From Microbacterium esteraromaticum (GTDB taxonomy: Bacteria > Actinomycetota > Actinomycetes > Actinomycetales > Microbacteriaceae), in NCBI RefSeq assembly GCF_016907315.1, contig NZ_JAFBBS010000001.1, forward strand, positions 2,852,001 to 2,916,000: DNA of 64,000 nucleotides, given 5' to 3'. The notes beneath the pieces were generated by a model. It searched no databases. It had not been told where the DNA came from and saw only the letters and a list, made by a program, of their open reading frames with translations. The position numbers were made by a program, and so were the translations under genes. This document shows positions 51,419-59,639 of this stretch, one piece after another (the stretch's first letter is position 1; every line of letters starts with the position of its first letter).

Positions 51419-54406
51419 ATGCCATCCCGAGTACACGCCATCGTCGTCGCACGCACCGGCGAACCCGCAGCCGCACAACTCGGCCGCACTCTCGAAGCCC
51501 TTCGCAGACAGTCCACCCCGCCCGATGCCGTCACGGTCGTCGTGCTGGGAAGCGGCGCGCAGGTGCGCGCGGTCGACGGGATCGGCCACAGCGTCGAGGC
51601 GATCGTCGAGGCGCGGGCGACCACGACCTTCGCGGAGGCTGTCGCGCTGGCGCAGCCGCGCATCGCACCGGGCTCCTCGGTCTGGATGCTCACGCACGAC
51701 TCGGTACCCGAGCCGAGAGCTCTGCAGCTGCTCGCCGGCTCGCTCGAACGCTCGCCCTCCGCGGCCTTGGCCGCCCCGAAGCTCGTTCGTCATGACGACG
51801 ACCGCGAGATCGTGTCGATGGGCATCAGCATCAGCCGGTTCGGCCGGACGGTCGAGCTGGCCGCAGGCGAACTCGACCAGGGGCAGCACGATTCCGACGA
51901 GGACACCCTCGGAGCCGACGTGCGGGGCATGCTGATCCGCGGAGCGGCACCGGTGGTGCTGCGTCCCGATCCCGGACTCGGCGGCGCCGACGAGGGTCTC
52001 GATCTCGGCGTGCGCGCCAGGCTCGGCGGCGCCCGAGCGGTTCTCGTGCCGGGAGCGCGAATCGGCGTGCGGCCCGACGGGGTGGCCGCCGCACCGCAGC
52101 GGGAAGCCGCTCGCGCATGGATGAGCAGGCGCGCTCAGCTGCACCGGCGGCTCGCGTATGCCCCCGCGATCGCGGTCCCGCTGCACTGGCTGAGCCTGCT
52201 GCCCCTCGCCCTCTGGCGGTCGATCGTGCATCTCATCGGCAAGCGTCCGGGCGCTGTCGCCCCCGAATGGGGTGCGGCGCTGGCAAGCATGGTCTCGGTC
52301 GGCGCGATCCTGCGTTCGCGGCGTTCGATCCGGTCCTTCCGGTCCGCTTCGTGGGCGAGCATCGCCCCTCTCCGCGTGAGCGCGAGGCAGCTGCGGCATC
52401 GGCTCGACGATGGTCACGGAAGCGAGCGCGGTGCGGTGAGCGAACTGCGCTTCTTCAGCGGGGGAGGCGCATGGGCCACTCTCGCGGCGCTCGTCGTCGG
52501 CATCGCCGTGTTCTTCCCTCTGCTGGCGTGGCCGAGCATCGGCGGTGGCGAGCTGCTGCCGATGCGACAGGACGTCGCCGACCTCTGGAAGGACGCGGGC
52601 TGGGGCCTTCGCGACCTCGGGCTCGGGGTCGTCGGACCTGCTGATCCCTTCGCCGGCGTGCTCGCGGTGCTCGGCACGCTCTGGCCGGGTGAGCCGTCGT
52701 TCGCGGTCGTGCTCCTGTGGCTCTGCGCGCTGCCGCTCGCTGTGCTCGGCGGATGGTTCGCCGCGACGCGCGTCACCGACCGGGCGGGCCTGCGCATTCT
52801 CGGCGGTGTGCTGTGGGCCCTGGCGCCGACCTTCCTCGCAGCGCTCGTGCAGGGCCGTCCCGCGGCTGTGCTGCTGCACCTGCTGCTGCCGTGGCTGTTC
52901 CACTCGGCAGCGGTCGCGCACCGCTCCTGGGGTGCGGCGGGCGCGGCATCGCTCATCGCCGCGGCGTCTCTCGCGTGCGCGCCGTCGCTGGCACCCGCTC
53001 TCGTGCTGCTGTGGTCGCTGACACTGGTCTTCATGCTCTCCACCGGAAGGGTGCGAGGGGCCGTGCGCGTCTTCTGGCTGCTCATCCCCGCAGCAGCGCT
53101 GTTCGCCCCCCTCATCCATCGACGGGTGAGTGACGGTGATCCGTGGGCGCTTCTCGCCGATCCGGGAGCGGTTCAGCCGCTCGCGCAGGCCACGGCGGAT
53201 GCTCTGGGACGACTGCACATCGCGCAGGGGTTCCCCGCCCCTGGATTCGGCGGCTGGGACTGGCTGGTCGGCGACAGCCTCGCCCCGTTCGCGGCGCTGC
53301 TGCTCGCGCCGCTCGGGCTTCTCGCGCTCGTGTCGGCGCTCTCTCCGCGCTGGCGAGCGGGATTCGCGCTTCTCTTCACCACCGTCACCGGTCTCGTCGC
53401 GGCGATGCTCGCGGTTGGTGTGACCGTGTCGTTCGTGCACGGCGAAGCCGTGGCGATCTGGCCCGGCACCGGCCTGAGCCTCGCCTGGCTCGGCGCAGTG
53501 GGGGCGGCTCTCGTCACGCTCGACACCGTGGTGGCCATGACGGCCCTGCGCTCGGCGGCCGCACTCATCGCAGGCATCGCCGTCGCCGCCTGCGCGGTCC
53601 CCGGACTGCTGGCCGTGAATCTGGGCGAGGCGCAGATCCGCAACGGTGCGACCAGCACTCTGCCCGCACTCGTCGCGGCGCATGCGGTCGACGACGTCGA
53701 GAGCGGCACGCTCGTCATGACCCCGCTCGACGACGGATCCCTGGGTACTCAGCTCGTATGGGGCCCGAGCTCCACACTGAGCGCGCAGACGACGCTGCTC
53801 AGCACGGCGACACGGGTGCAGGGCGACGACATCGCGACTGACGCCGTCGATCTGCTGTCTGCGCGGGACTTCGATGCCGCCGCGGCGCTGGGAGACCGGG
53901 GCATCGGCTTCGTGCTGCTCACCTCCCGCCCCGGACAGAGCGACCAGGCTCGCAGCATGGTCGACGCTGCGATCACCGCGATCGACCAGCGAGCGGGATT
54001 CGTCAAGGCGGGCGAGACGCCGAACGGGATGCTCTGGCAGATCGACACCGCCGTCGGCACGCGCGTCCAGCCCTCCGAGGTGCAGAGCACGGTGGGGCGC
54101 CTGGTCGGACTCGCGCAGCTGGTGGTGATCCTGGCGGCTCTGCTGCTCGCGATCCCGACCAGAGCCTCCCGCCGTGAGGCTCGCGCGCGCTCACGGGTCG
54201 TGGGACGAGCGGCTGATGAGCCGCTTGTTCTTCCCCGACGCCGGAGTGAGAACCTCGCTGTCCGCACGGAACGCGGATCGGCAGCGTCCGCCGATCTGGA
54301 ACAGCGTGACGCCGCCGCCGTGCCGGCGGAACCCGCGGGGGACACCGACGACCCTGACGCGCCCGCTGATCCGGGGCAGCCGGTCGCTGAGAAGGAGAGC
54401 CGATGA
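51419..54406 (+). CDS. Large GT2-like multi-pass membrane protein
   Basis: 995 residues. Residues 1-~240 are a GT2-like GT-A domain (VHAIVVARTGEPAAAQLGRTL, then SSVWMLTHDSVPEP, where a DD/DxD site would be expected but reads THDS, then DEGLDLGVRARLGGARAVLVPGARI). Residues ~340-830 hold about 12 hydrophobic helices, then come an extracytoplasmic part, one more helix (LVGLAQLVVILAALLLAIPT) and an acidic cytoplasmic tail. Actinobacterial proteins of this shape are annotated as glycosyltransferases next to DUF5719, whiB and manA. The loss of the metal motif suggests the GT domain may be altered or inactive. The stop overlaps the DUF5719 start. Confidence 0.8.
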   Translation: MPSRVHAIVVARTGEPAAAQLGRTLEALRRQSTPPDAVTVVVLGSGAQVRAVDGIGHSVEAIVEARATTTFAEAVALAQPRIAPGSSVWMLTHDSVPEPRALQLLAGSLERSPSAALAAPKLVRHDDDREIVSMGISISRFGRTVELAAGELDQGQHDSDEDTLGADVRGMLIRGAAPVVLRPDPGLGGADEGLDLGVRARLGGARAVLVPGARIGVRPDGVAAAPQREAARAWMSRRAQLHRRLAYAPAIAVPLHWLSLLPLALWRSIVHLIGKRPGAVAPEWGAALASMVSVGAILRSRRSIRSFRSASWASIAPLRVSARQLRHRLDDGHGSERGAVSELRFFSGGGAWATLAALVVGIAVFFPLLAWPSIGGGELLPMRQDVADLWKDAGWGLRDLGLGVVGPADPFAGVLAVLGTLWPGEPSFAVVLLWLCALPLAVLGGWFAATRVTDRAGLRILGGVLWALAPTFLAALVQGRPAAVLLHLLLPWLFHSAAVAHRSWGAAGAASLIAAASLACAPSLAPALVLLWSLTLVFMLSTGRVRGAVRVFWLLIPAAALFAPLIHRRVSDGDPWALLADPGAVQPLAQATADALGRLHIAQGFPAPGFGGWDWLVGDSLAPFAALLLAPLGLLALVSALSPRWRAGFALLFTTVTGLVAAMLAVGVTVSFVHGEAVAIWPGTGLSLAWLGAVGAALVTLDTVVAMTALRSAAALIAGIAVAACAVPGLLAVNLGEAQIRNGATSTLPALVAAHAVDDVESGTLVMTPLDDGSLGTQLVWGPSSTLSAQTTLLSTATRVQGDDIATDAVDLLSARDFDAAAALGDRGIGFVLLTSRPGQSDQARSMVDAAITAIDQRAGFVKAGETPNGMLWQIDTAVGTRVQPSEVQSTVGRLVGLAQLVVILAALLLAIPTRASRREARARSRVVGRAADEPLVLPRRRSENLAVRTERGSAASADLEQRDAAAVPAEPAGDTDDPDAPADPGQPVAEKESR

Positions 54407-55773
54407 AGCAGCGCACCATCCATCTCGCCGCCACCGGAGCGCGGATAGCCACCGGAGCGGCCGTCGCGACGGCCTGCGTGCTCGGTGTTGCAGCGTCCGT
54501 CGCCGCGCCCTGGCCCGTGCTGCAGAGCACTCCCGCGTCCACGACGGTGACCCCCATGCCCGGTGACTCCACGATCGTGTGCAACGGCTCGTTCCGGGCT
54601 CTCGGACGCGATTCCAGCAGGGCGGATCTGCTGGTATCGGCTGGTGTGCCGCGTCTCCGTCTCGATGCCGGCGACCATCAGACCAGCACGGCACCGCTGC
54701 AGATGCCGGATGTGCTCGGCGGCGAGGGGGCGCAGAGCATCACGGGCGCCGTCTCAGACCGTACGGCCCCGCTGATCTCGGCCTCCGAGTCGCTCACCCT
54801 CGACGACGAGGACCTGCGCGGCTTCGCTGCCGCCCCCTGTCGCGAGGCGACCATGCGCTCCTGGCTGGTGGGCGGTGACGGATCCACCGGCTCCTCAGAC
54901 GTGATCGTGCTGTCCAACCCCGCCGACGTGCCCGCGACCGTCGATCTCAACGTCTACGGGTCGCAGAAGGCGAGCACGGTGAGGATCGTGCAGCCGAAAA
55001 CCCAGATGACGCTGTCTCTCGCGTCGGTCGCGGGGTCCGAGCCCCGCCCGGTCATCGAGGTGATCGCCTCCGGCGCCCCGGTGCGCGCGGCGATGCAATC
55101 GGCGCATGTGCGAACCCTCGACGCGGTCGGCATCGACGTGCAGGACGGCACCGGCGGCGCTCAGGAGAGCCTGAGGCTGCTCGGCGTGCAGTCGCAGCCG
55201 ATCACCGAGGGCGACGATTCCACGGGCATCCTGCTTCGCATACTCGCTCCGGCCGACGACGCCACCGCGACAGTCCGAGTGCGAGGCGCTGCCGGCGCTG
55301 CGGGTTCGGACGAGTACACCGTGGAGCTGACCTCGGGCGTCCCGGCGGAGATCTCGCTGACCGGTATTCCCGCCGGGGCTCAGGACGTCGAGATCGATGC
55401 GACGGCGCCCATCGTCGCAGCCGCTCGCCAGGCCGTGCGAGCGGAGGGCCGCGAGGACTTCAGCTGGATGCTTCCGGCTCCGCAGCTGAGCGGCACCGTG
55501 CCGTTCACGGTGCCGGCGGGCGCTGCCGCCACCCTGTACCTCCGGAACACAGGCTTCGATCCTGTGTCAGTGACTCTCGAGGGGCCCAGCGGGCAGACCA
55601 TCGAGCTGCCCGCTGACGGCGTCGAGACGGTCTCTCTGCGCGCCGGCGGTCATCGACTCCGCACAGAGGGGGCTGTGCACGCCGCGGTGGGACTGCTCGG
55701 GGATGGGGCGATCGCGGGGTGGCCGCTCTGGTCGCCGCCCGCGACGCAGAAGCCGATCGTCGTGCGTCCCTGA
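54403..55773 (+). CDS. DUF5719 family secreted/anchored protein
   Basis: 456 residues. The N-terminus has a hydrophobic signal/anchor (ATGAAVATACVLGVAASVAA), followed by an all-beta extracytoplasmic region; SDVIVLSNPADVPATVDLNVYG and later TLYLRNTGFDPVSVTLEG look like repeated Ig-like sandwiches. DUF5719 proteins are encoded beside the large GT2 protein in actinobacteria, and the ATGA overlap with a GAAGGAGAG ribosome site shows coupling. The pair is probably one envelope complex; biochemical role unknown. Confidence 0.82.
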   Translation: MKQRTIHLAATGARIATGAAVATACVLGVAASVAAPWPVLQSTPASTTVTPMPGDSTIVCNGSFRALGRDSSRADLLVSAGVPRLRLDAGDHQTSTAPLQMPDVLGGEGAQSITGAVSDRTAPLISASESLTLDDEDLRGFAAAPCREATMRSWLVGGDGSTGSSDVIVLSNPADVPATVDLNVYGSQKASTVRIVQPKTQMTLSLASVAGSEPRPVIEVIASGAPVRAAMQSAHVRTLDAVGIDVQDGTGGAQESLRLLGVQSQPITEGDDSTGILLRILAPADDATATVRVRGAAGAAGSDEYTVELTSGVPAEISLTGIPAGAQDVEIDATAPIVAAARQAVRAEGREDFSWMLPAPQLSGTVPFTVPAGAAATLYLRNTGFDPVSVTLEGPSGQTIELPADGVETVSLRAGGHRLRTEGAVHAAVGLLGDGAIAGWPLWSPPATQKPIVVRP

Positions 55774-55783
55774 CGGCGACAGG

Positions 55784-56212
55784 TCAGTGATCGCGGCCGT
55801 CCGGGCCGAGTTCCCATGGCTCTCGACCGACGTACTCCGCCGCCGCGTGGAACACAGCGCTCTCGATAGCCATCCGGCGGTGCGACGCGTCGTCGTGTCC
55901 TTTCGGCAGCAGACGCTCGATCGGCACTCGGTAGAGCGTGACCCGCTGTGTCGTCGTGTCGGCGCGCCAGAGGGGGATGCCGTCGCCGCGATCGTGCGCG
56001 GGCATCGCCGCGATCTCGAAGCGGACCTCTCGCAGCTCCTCCCACGCGCCCCGCAGATACTCGACAGCGCTGCCGACGGTGATCTCGAATCGGTCGAGAC
56101 GGCCGTCGAGCGGTGGCAGGGGAGGGCGGACGACCTCACTGCGGCCGAGGCGACCGTGGCGCCCGTGACGTGCGCCGCGTCGCGGGACGGGGGTGGAGCG
56201 TCGGCCGGGCAT
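55784..56212 (-). CDS. Zincin-like metallopeptidase-family protein (Rv3259-type), motif degenerate
   Basis: 142 residues with a basic, low-complexity start (MPGRRSTPVPRRGARHGRHG) and a core reading RFEITVGSAVEYLRG, TQRVTLYRVPIERLL and AVFHAAAEYVGREPWELGP. The placement beside DUF3499 and whiB matches the mycobacterial Rv3258c-Rv3260c order, where Rv3259 is annotated in the metallopeptidase family. The HExxH zinc motif of true family members is not seen (FHAAAEYVG at its place), so proteolytic activity is doubtful. A TAGACT box 6 bases upstream marks a leaderless start, divergent from DUF3499. Confidence 0.72.
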   Translation of the reverse strand: MPGRRSTPVPRRGARHGRHGRLGRSEVVRPPLPPLDGRLDRFEITVGSAVEYLRGAWEELREVRFEIAAMPAHDRGDGIPLWRADTTTQRVTLYRVPIERLLPKGHDDASHRRMAIESAVFHAAAEYVGREPWELGPDGRDH

Positions 56213-56218
56213 GCCGAA

Positions 56219-56224
56219 AGTCTA
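56219..56224 (-). promoter_or_regulatory. -10 box of the zincin-like gene, leaderless
   Basis: TAGACT (minus strand) lies 6 bases before ATG 56212. Confidence 0.55.
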
Positions 56225-56266
56225 TGCGCTGCCGCGCGGCTGCGGAGCCCGCGGCCGGTGCGGTCG

Positions 56267-56272
56267 TAGGGT
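56267..56272 (+). promoter_or_regulatory. -10 box of the DUF3499 gene, leaderless
   Basis: TAGGGT lies 7 bases before ATG 56280. It faces away from the box at 56219-56224; the two divergent starts share 67 bases. Confidence 0.55.
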
Positions 56273-56279
56273 GGATGCG

Positions 56280-56522
56280 ATGGATGAACCACTCCGGCTC
56301 GACGCGCACCTCGGCGTCGACGAAAGGCTCTGCTCGAAGGTCGCCTGTGCCCGTGAGGCCGTCGCGACGCTCACCTTCGACTACGGCGACCAGATGGCCG
56401 CCCTCGGTCCGCTGGGGCCCGGCGGCGACCCGCACGCCCACGACCTCTGTGCCGCGCACGCCGAGCGGCTCTCGGTTCCCGCCGGCTGGCTGGTCATCCG
56501 TCACGAGGCGCTGCGCGCCTGA
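56280..56522 (+). CDS. DUF3499 family small protein
   Basis: 80 residues. The conserved pattern is RLCSKVACAREAVATLTFDYGD, then a GPLGPGGDPHAHDLCAAHAERLSVP segment with further Cys and His; the three cysteines and three histidines suggest a small metal-binding (zinc-ribbon-like) fold. DUF3499 is a conserved actinobacterial neighbour of whiB2 and the zincin-like gene (Rv3258c). The leaderless -10 box selects ATG 56280. Function unknown. Confidence 0.85.
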   Translation: MDEPLRLDAHLGVDERLCSKVACAREAVATLTFDYGDQMAALGPLGPGGDPHAHDLCAAHAERLSVPAGWLVIRHEALRA

Positions 56523-56549
56523 GGTCGTCCGGGCTCGCGCGCCGCGCGG

Positions 56550-57356
56550 TCAGACCCCGATGCGCCGCCCGCTGAGTCGTTCCGCTCGCTCGTCGGCGAT
56601 TCGCAGAGCCCTCTGCTCGCGCTCGCGACGCAGCACGGTGATCCCCATCAGCAGCTCCTCAGCCGAGACCGCCGGAACCGGGGAGATGAAGGGCCGAGCC
56701 TCGGCGGCCAGTTCCTGGGCGACGCTCGATCGCGCCGAGGGCGACAGTCGCTGCGCGTTGGCGAGGAACTGCGAAATGCGCCGCGCGAGCCGATCCGGCA
56801 TGCGGGCGACATCGGCGATCGTCGCCCATCCGGTCAAGGAGGGCGGCAGATGCGGATGGTGGGAGGGCAGCGCGGGTGTTCGCACGCGCTGCGAGTACGT
56901 ACCGGCGACGAGATCGCCGAGGCGCTGAGAGCGTGCGGTGAGCGCGCCCGTGATGACTGCAGCGCCACCGAAGGTCATGTAGATCTCGAGGACTCCGACG
57001 AGCGCGCGGATGAACGTGTGCCGGAAGGTGATCGCCCCGCCGTCGATCCGCACGATCCGCCCGCCTACCGCGAGCTTGCCGACGCTGCGGCCGCGCATCG
57101 CGACCTCGATCGTGATGGGCAGCACCAGGAAGCTCAGCACCGCGGCACTGATCATCAGGATGCGGAACGTGTGCTCGCTCAGCAGGCCCTCGGACATCAG
57201 CCACACCTGCACCCACGTCACGGCGAGGAACAGCGCGAAGCCGATGGCCATGTCGATCAGGGCTCCCGCTGCGCGAAGCACGAACCCGACCGGCTGAACA
57301 TCGATCGCGACGGCTTCTCCGGACAGGATCTCCTGCTCGTCGGTGACCGTGCTCAT
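56550..57356 (-). CDS. RDD family membrane protein
   Basis: 268 residues. The RDD domain spans residues ~18-165 with three to four transmembrane helices: the Arg-Ala-Gly-Ala-Leu-Ile-Asp start (LRAAGALIDMAIGFALFLAV) and GRSVGKLAVGGRIVRIDGG are typical. A soluble helical tail (~100 residues, RISQFLANAQRLSPSARS) follows. ATG 57356 is chosen because the TACTGT -10 box lies exactly 7 bases upstream; ATG 57359 directly before it is also in frame. In actinobacteria RDD, SpoIIM, DUF58 and MoxR genes form one neighbourhood; here RDD and SpoIIM are divergent. Confidence 0.9.
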   Translation of the reverse strand: MSTVTDEQEILSGEAVAIDVQPVGFVLRAAGALIDMAIGFALFLAVTWVQVWLMSEGLLSEHTFRILMISAAVLSFLVLPITIEVAMRGRSVGKLAVGGRIVRIDGGAITFRHTFIRALVGVLEIYMTFGGAAVITGALTARSQRLGDLVAGTYSQRVRTPALPSHHPHLPPSLTGWATIADVARMPDRLARRISQFLANAQRLSPSARSSVAQELAAEARPFISPVPAVSAEELLMGITVLRREREQRALRIADERAERLSGRRIGV

Positions 57357-57358
57357 CA

Positions 57359-57375
57359 TGAGTACAGTAAATCAG
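57359..57375 (+). repeat. 17-base motif shared by the RDD and SpoIIM promoters, copy 1
   Basis: TGAGTACAGTAAATCAG matches the sequence at 57669-57685 in 16 of 17 positions, in the same orientation. Confidence 0.6.
57364..57369 (-). promoter_or_regulatory. -10 box of the RDD gene, leaderless
   Basis: TACTGT (minus strand) lies 7 bases before ATG 57356. It is embedded in a 17-base motif (57359-57375) repeated at the SpoIIM promoter. Confidence 0.5.
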
Positions 57376-57474
57376 CCCCGGCTGTCGTTGCAGCGCCGAC
57401 AGTGCTGAGCAGGAAGCTCCCCTCCGCGGTCGGATGTCCACCGCAAGGGGGATGGCCGCCGTGGTCGGCGGTCC

Positions 57475-57480
57475 TAGGGT
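57475..57480 (+). promoter_or_regulatory. -10 box of the small gene at 57488, leaderless
   Basis: TAGGGT lies 7 bases before ATG 57488 and supports this small gene being real. Confidence 0.5.
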
Positions 57481-57487
57481 TGCGAAC

Positions 57488-57637
57488 ATGCGAGTGAGAA
57501 TCGAAGATGGCGCCACGTACACGATCACCAGGAGAACGCGACCCGCCTCCGGCCAGAGCGAGTACTACTGGCTCGGCGACAACGGGCGAGAGCTCGACCT
57601 CAGCGAACAGGAGCGCAGCGAGCTTCGTCTTCGCTGA
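57488..57637 (+). CDS. Small conserved-looking protein, 49 residues
   Basis: MRVRIEDGATYTITRRTRP begins a compact beta-rich protein ending GQSEYYWLGDNGRELDLSEQE. No family recognised. The reading frame has normal composition for a real gene (no long Arg/Pro shadow pattern), lies between the divergent RDD and SpoIIM genes, and has a leaderless -10 box at the correct distance. It probably is expressed; function unknown. Confidence 0.6.
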   Translation: MRVRIEDGATYTITRRTRPASGQSEYYWLGDNGRELDLSEQERSELRLR

Positions 57638-57668
57638 TCCGGTCCGAACTCATGGCGACACCGCGTTG

Positions 57669-57685
57669 TGAGTACAGTGAATCAG
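57669..57685 (+). promoter_or_regulatory. SpoIIM promoter, leaderless; copy 2 of the 17-base motif
   Basis: TACAGT (57673-57678) lies 7 bases before GTG 57686. The surrounding 17 bases repeat those at the RDD promoter. Confidence 0.55.
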
Positions 57686-58675
57686 GTGGATGCCGATGCC
57701 CTCACCGACGCCCGCCGCCCGGAATGGCAGCGGCTGGATGCGCTGAGCCGAAAGCGCAGGCTGAGCGGCGCCGAGGTCGACGAGCTCATCGTGCGCTATC
57801 GCGCAGCATCCGCCGATCTCGCCGAGCTGAAGACCTCTATCGGCGATTCGCCACAGGGCGCCTACCTCTCGACGATCCTCGCTGCAGCGCGGCTGAGGTT
57901 CACCGGGGCGGGTGACAACGTCCTCACCCAGGCAGCCCGGTTCTTCGCGCTGCAGCTGCCGGCAGCGCTCTATCGCATCCGCTGGACGACCGGGGTCATC
58001 GCGGTCGCCTTCGTGCTCGCCGTCCTGATAACCGGAGCCTGGATCGCCTCCGACCCTGCGCTGATCGCGACCCTGGGGCCGCCCGAGGTGCTGCAGAAGT
58101 ATGCCGAGGAGGACTTCGTCGGCTACTACGGGCCGATGGCCTCGTTCGCAGGCATGGTCTGGCTCAACAACGCCTGGATCGCCATGCAGTGCGTGCTGTT
58201 CGGCGTCACAGGTCTCTGGCCTGTGTGGATGCTCATCCAGAACGCCTTCGGTCTCGGCGTCGCCGCAGCGGTCATGTCGGCGTACGGCCACCTCGACACG
58301 ATGATCCTGCACATCCTCCCGCACGGGATGCTCGAGCTCACCGCGATCTTCGTCGCCTCCGCCGCCGGCCTGCACATCTTCTGGGCGTGGGCGGCACCCG
58401 GGCGTCGCACCAGGGCGGAGTCGCTCGCAGCGGGTGGTCGGTCGCTCGCCACTGTCGCGATCGGGCTGATCTTCGTGCTGCTGCTGTCAGGGCTGGTCGA
58501 GGGGTTCGTCACAGGTTCGAACCTGCCGTGGCCGGTGAAGATCGGCATCGGGGCGCTCGCACTCGCCGCGTTCCTGTTCTACATGCTCGTGATCGGCCGT
58601 CGGGCGGCGCGACGCGGGGAGAGCGGCGACCTCATCGAATACGAGGCCGGCACGCCGACGCTCACCGCAGGTTGA
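57686..58675 (+). CDS. Stage II sporulation protein M-like membrane protein
   Basis: 329 residues from GTG 57686 (VDADALTDARRPEWQRLDALS), the start that matches other family members and the -10 box; a GTG at 57668 is upstream in frame. Residues ~1-80 are helical and soluble, followed by about six transmembrane helices (e.g. TTGVIAVAFVLAVLITGAWI). PHGMLELTAIFVASAAGL is the conserved core of the SpoIIM/DUF95 family. These proteins accompany RDD, DUF58 and MoxR genes in non-sporulating actinobacteria; role unknown, perhaps envelope quality control. The 3' end overlaps the convergent aquaporin gene by 14 bases. Confidence 0.88.
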   Translation: MDADALTDARRPEWQRLDALSRKRRLSGAEVDELIVRYRAASADLAELKTSIGDSPQGAYLSTILAAARLRFTGAGDNVLTQAARFFALQLPAALYRIRWTTGVIAVAFVLAVLITGAWIASDPALIATLGPPEVLQKYAEEDFVGYYGPMASFAGMVWLNNAWIAMQCVLFGVTGLWPVWMLIQNAFGLGVAAAVMSAYGHLDTMILHILPHGMLELTAIFVASAAGLHIFWAWAAPGRRTRAESLAAGGRSLATVAIGLIFVLLLSGLVEGFVTGSNLPWPVKIGIGALALAAFLFYMLVIGRRAARRGESGDLIEYEAGTPTLTAG

Positions 58676-59450
58676 GGGCTGCGGGTTCGCCGCCATCCGA
58701 GCCTGCGGCGCCGTCGAACAGCGCCCGATAGGCGATCCCGATGGCCGCCGCACCCAGAGCGGGGAAGAGGAGGAAGACCCACAGCTGCGCCAGCGGGTCG
58801 ATCCCGCCGTAGATCGCCGTCGCGATCGAACGTGCGGGATTCGCGGCTCCACCCGCGATCGGGATGGCGACGAGCTGGACCGCCGTGAACGCGAGTCCGA
58901 TCGTCACCCCCGGGGAGCGGGTGGCGCGCTCGGGGTGCGTCACGCTGAGGTAGACGAGCACGAGCAGCACGGTGAGGACGAGCTCGATGACGATCGCCGC
59001 GGGCATCCCGAATCCGCCGGGGGAGAGCGAGCCCCAGCCCGTGCTCGCGAAGCCTGAGTCCTGCGCACCCTCCAGCCACGCGTCGGGCCCGAAGAGCCCG
59101 ACGACGATCAGGGCTGTCGACGCGACCACCGCGCCGACCACCTGCGCGAGCAGGTAGGGGAGCACATCGCGCCACGGAAGGCGACCCGCGGACGCAGCGC
59201 CGATCGTCACGGCCGGCGTGAAGTGGCCGCCCGAAAGAGAGGCGAACGAGCTGAAGGCGGCGGCCATCGCAAGGCCGAATGCGAGCGCGACGGCGACGTA
59301 TACCGCGGATCCGGCGCCCGGATCAGGGAAGAGGGTGGCCGTGAAGAGCGCGGCGCCGACACCGATGAACACGACCATGAAAGAGCCGAAGCCCTCTGCC
59401 GTGAGTCGGGCGCTCAGCGACGGAGCAGACGGGGGCGGGTTCACAGTCAT
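58662..59450 (-). CDS. Aquaporin / MIP channel 1, first NPA motif altered
   Basis: 262 residues, six transmembrane helices with two re-entrant loops. The first NPA motif is TPA (GGHFTPAVTIG, residues 75-85); the second is a normal NPA followed by Arg (GGAANPARSIA, 204-206), so the aromatic/arginine filter Arg is kept. It is AqpZ-like in length. ATG 59450 has GGAGAG 5 bases upstream; a tiny open frame with its own ribosome site precedes it. Substrate (water, glycerol or another small solute) is not determinable. Divergent from the second aquaporin. Confidence 0.88.
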   Translation of the reverse strand: MTVNPPPSAPSLSARLTAEGFGSFMVVFIGVGAALFTATLFPDPGAGSAVYVAVALAFGLAMAAAFSSFASLSGGHFTPAVTIGAASAGRLPWRDVLPYLLAQVVGAVVASTALIVVGLFGPDAWLEGAQDSGFASTGWGSLSPGGFGMPAAIVIELVLTVLLVLVYLSVTHPERATRSPGVTIGLAFTAVQLVAIPIAGGAANPARSIATAIYGGIDPLAQLWVFLLFPALGAAAIGIAYRALFDGAAGSDGGEPAALNLR

Positions 59451-59463
59451 CGCACTCTCCAAA

Positions 59464-59484
59464 TCACACAGCAGTGCGCTTCAT
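59464..59484 (-). CDS. Possible leader peptide (6 codons) before aquaporin 1
   Basis: ATG AAG CGC ACT GCT GTG TGA, i.e. MKRTAV, preceded by GGAGGGATC. It ends 13 bases before the aquaporin ATG. It may couple or tune translation of aquaporin 1, or be chance. Confidence 0.3.
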   Translation of the reverse strand: MKRTAV

Positions 59485-59555
59485 GATCCCTCCAAAGATC
59501 GCGTTTCGGGGTCAGGCTCGCCGGGTCGCGCCCGGGAGCGCGGGTGCGCCGGCGG

Positions 59556-59561
59556 TAGATT
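59556..59561 (+). promoter_or_regulatory. -10 box of aquaporin 2
   Basis: TAGATT lies about 80 bases before ATG 59640; no clear -35 box. RNA starting near 59568 would have a ~72-base structured leader. Confidence 0.4.
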
Positions 59562-59608
59562 GTCGTCCGCGCGGCTTGTGCCGTGCGGACGACGGTGTGC
59601 GCACCGTC
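59562..59608 (+). promoter_or_regulatory. Two overlapping hairpins in the aquaporin 2 leader or operator
   Basis: Hairpin A: 14-bp stem 59562-59575 with 59580-59593, TTGT loop, one G-T pair. Hairpin B: perfect 7-bp stem 59591-59597 with 59602-59608, TGCG loop. They share 59591-59593, so both cannot be complete at once. Confidence 0.5.
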
Positions 59609-59639
59609 TCCTCGACCCGACACAAGAACGGATCCACTC

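Noticed and set aside
51332..53683. A 783-codon minus-strand frame opposite whiB and the large GT2 gene.
   Set aside because: Arg/Gln/Glu-rich low-complexity translation with no recognisable motif; antisense to a coherent membrane protein.
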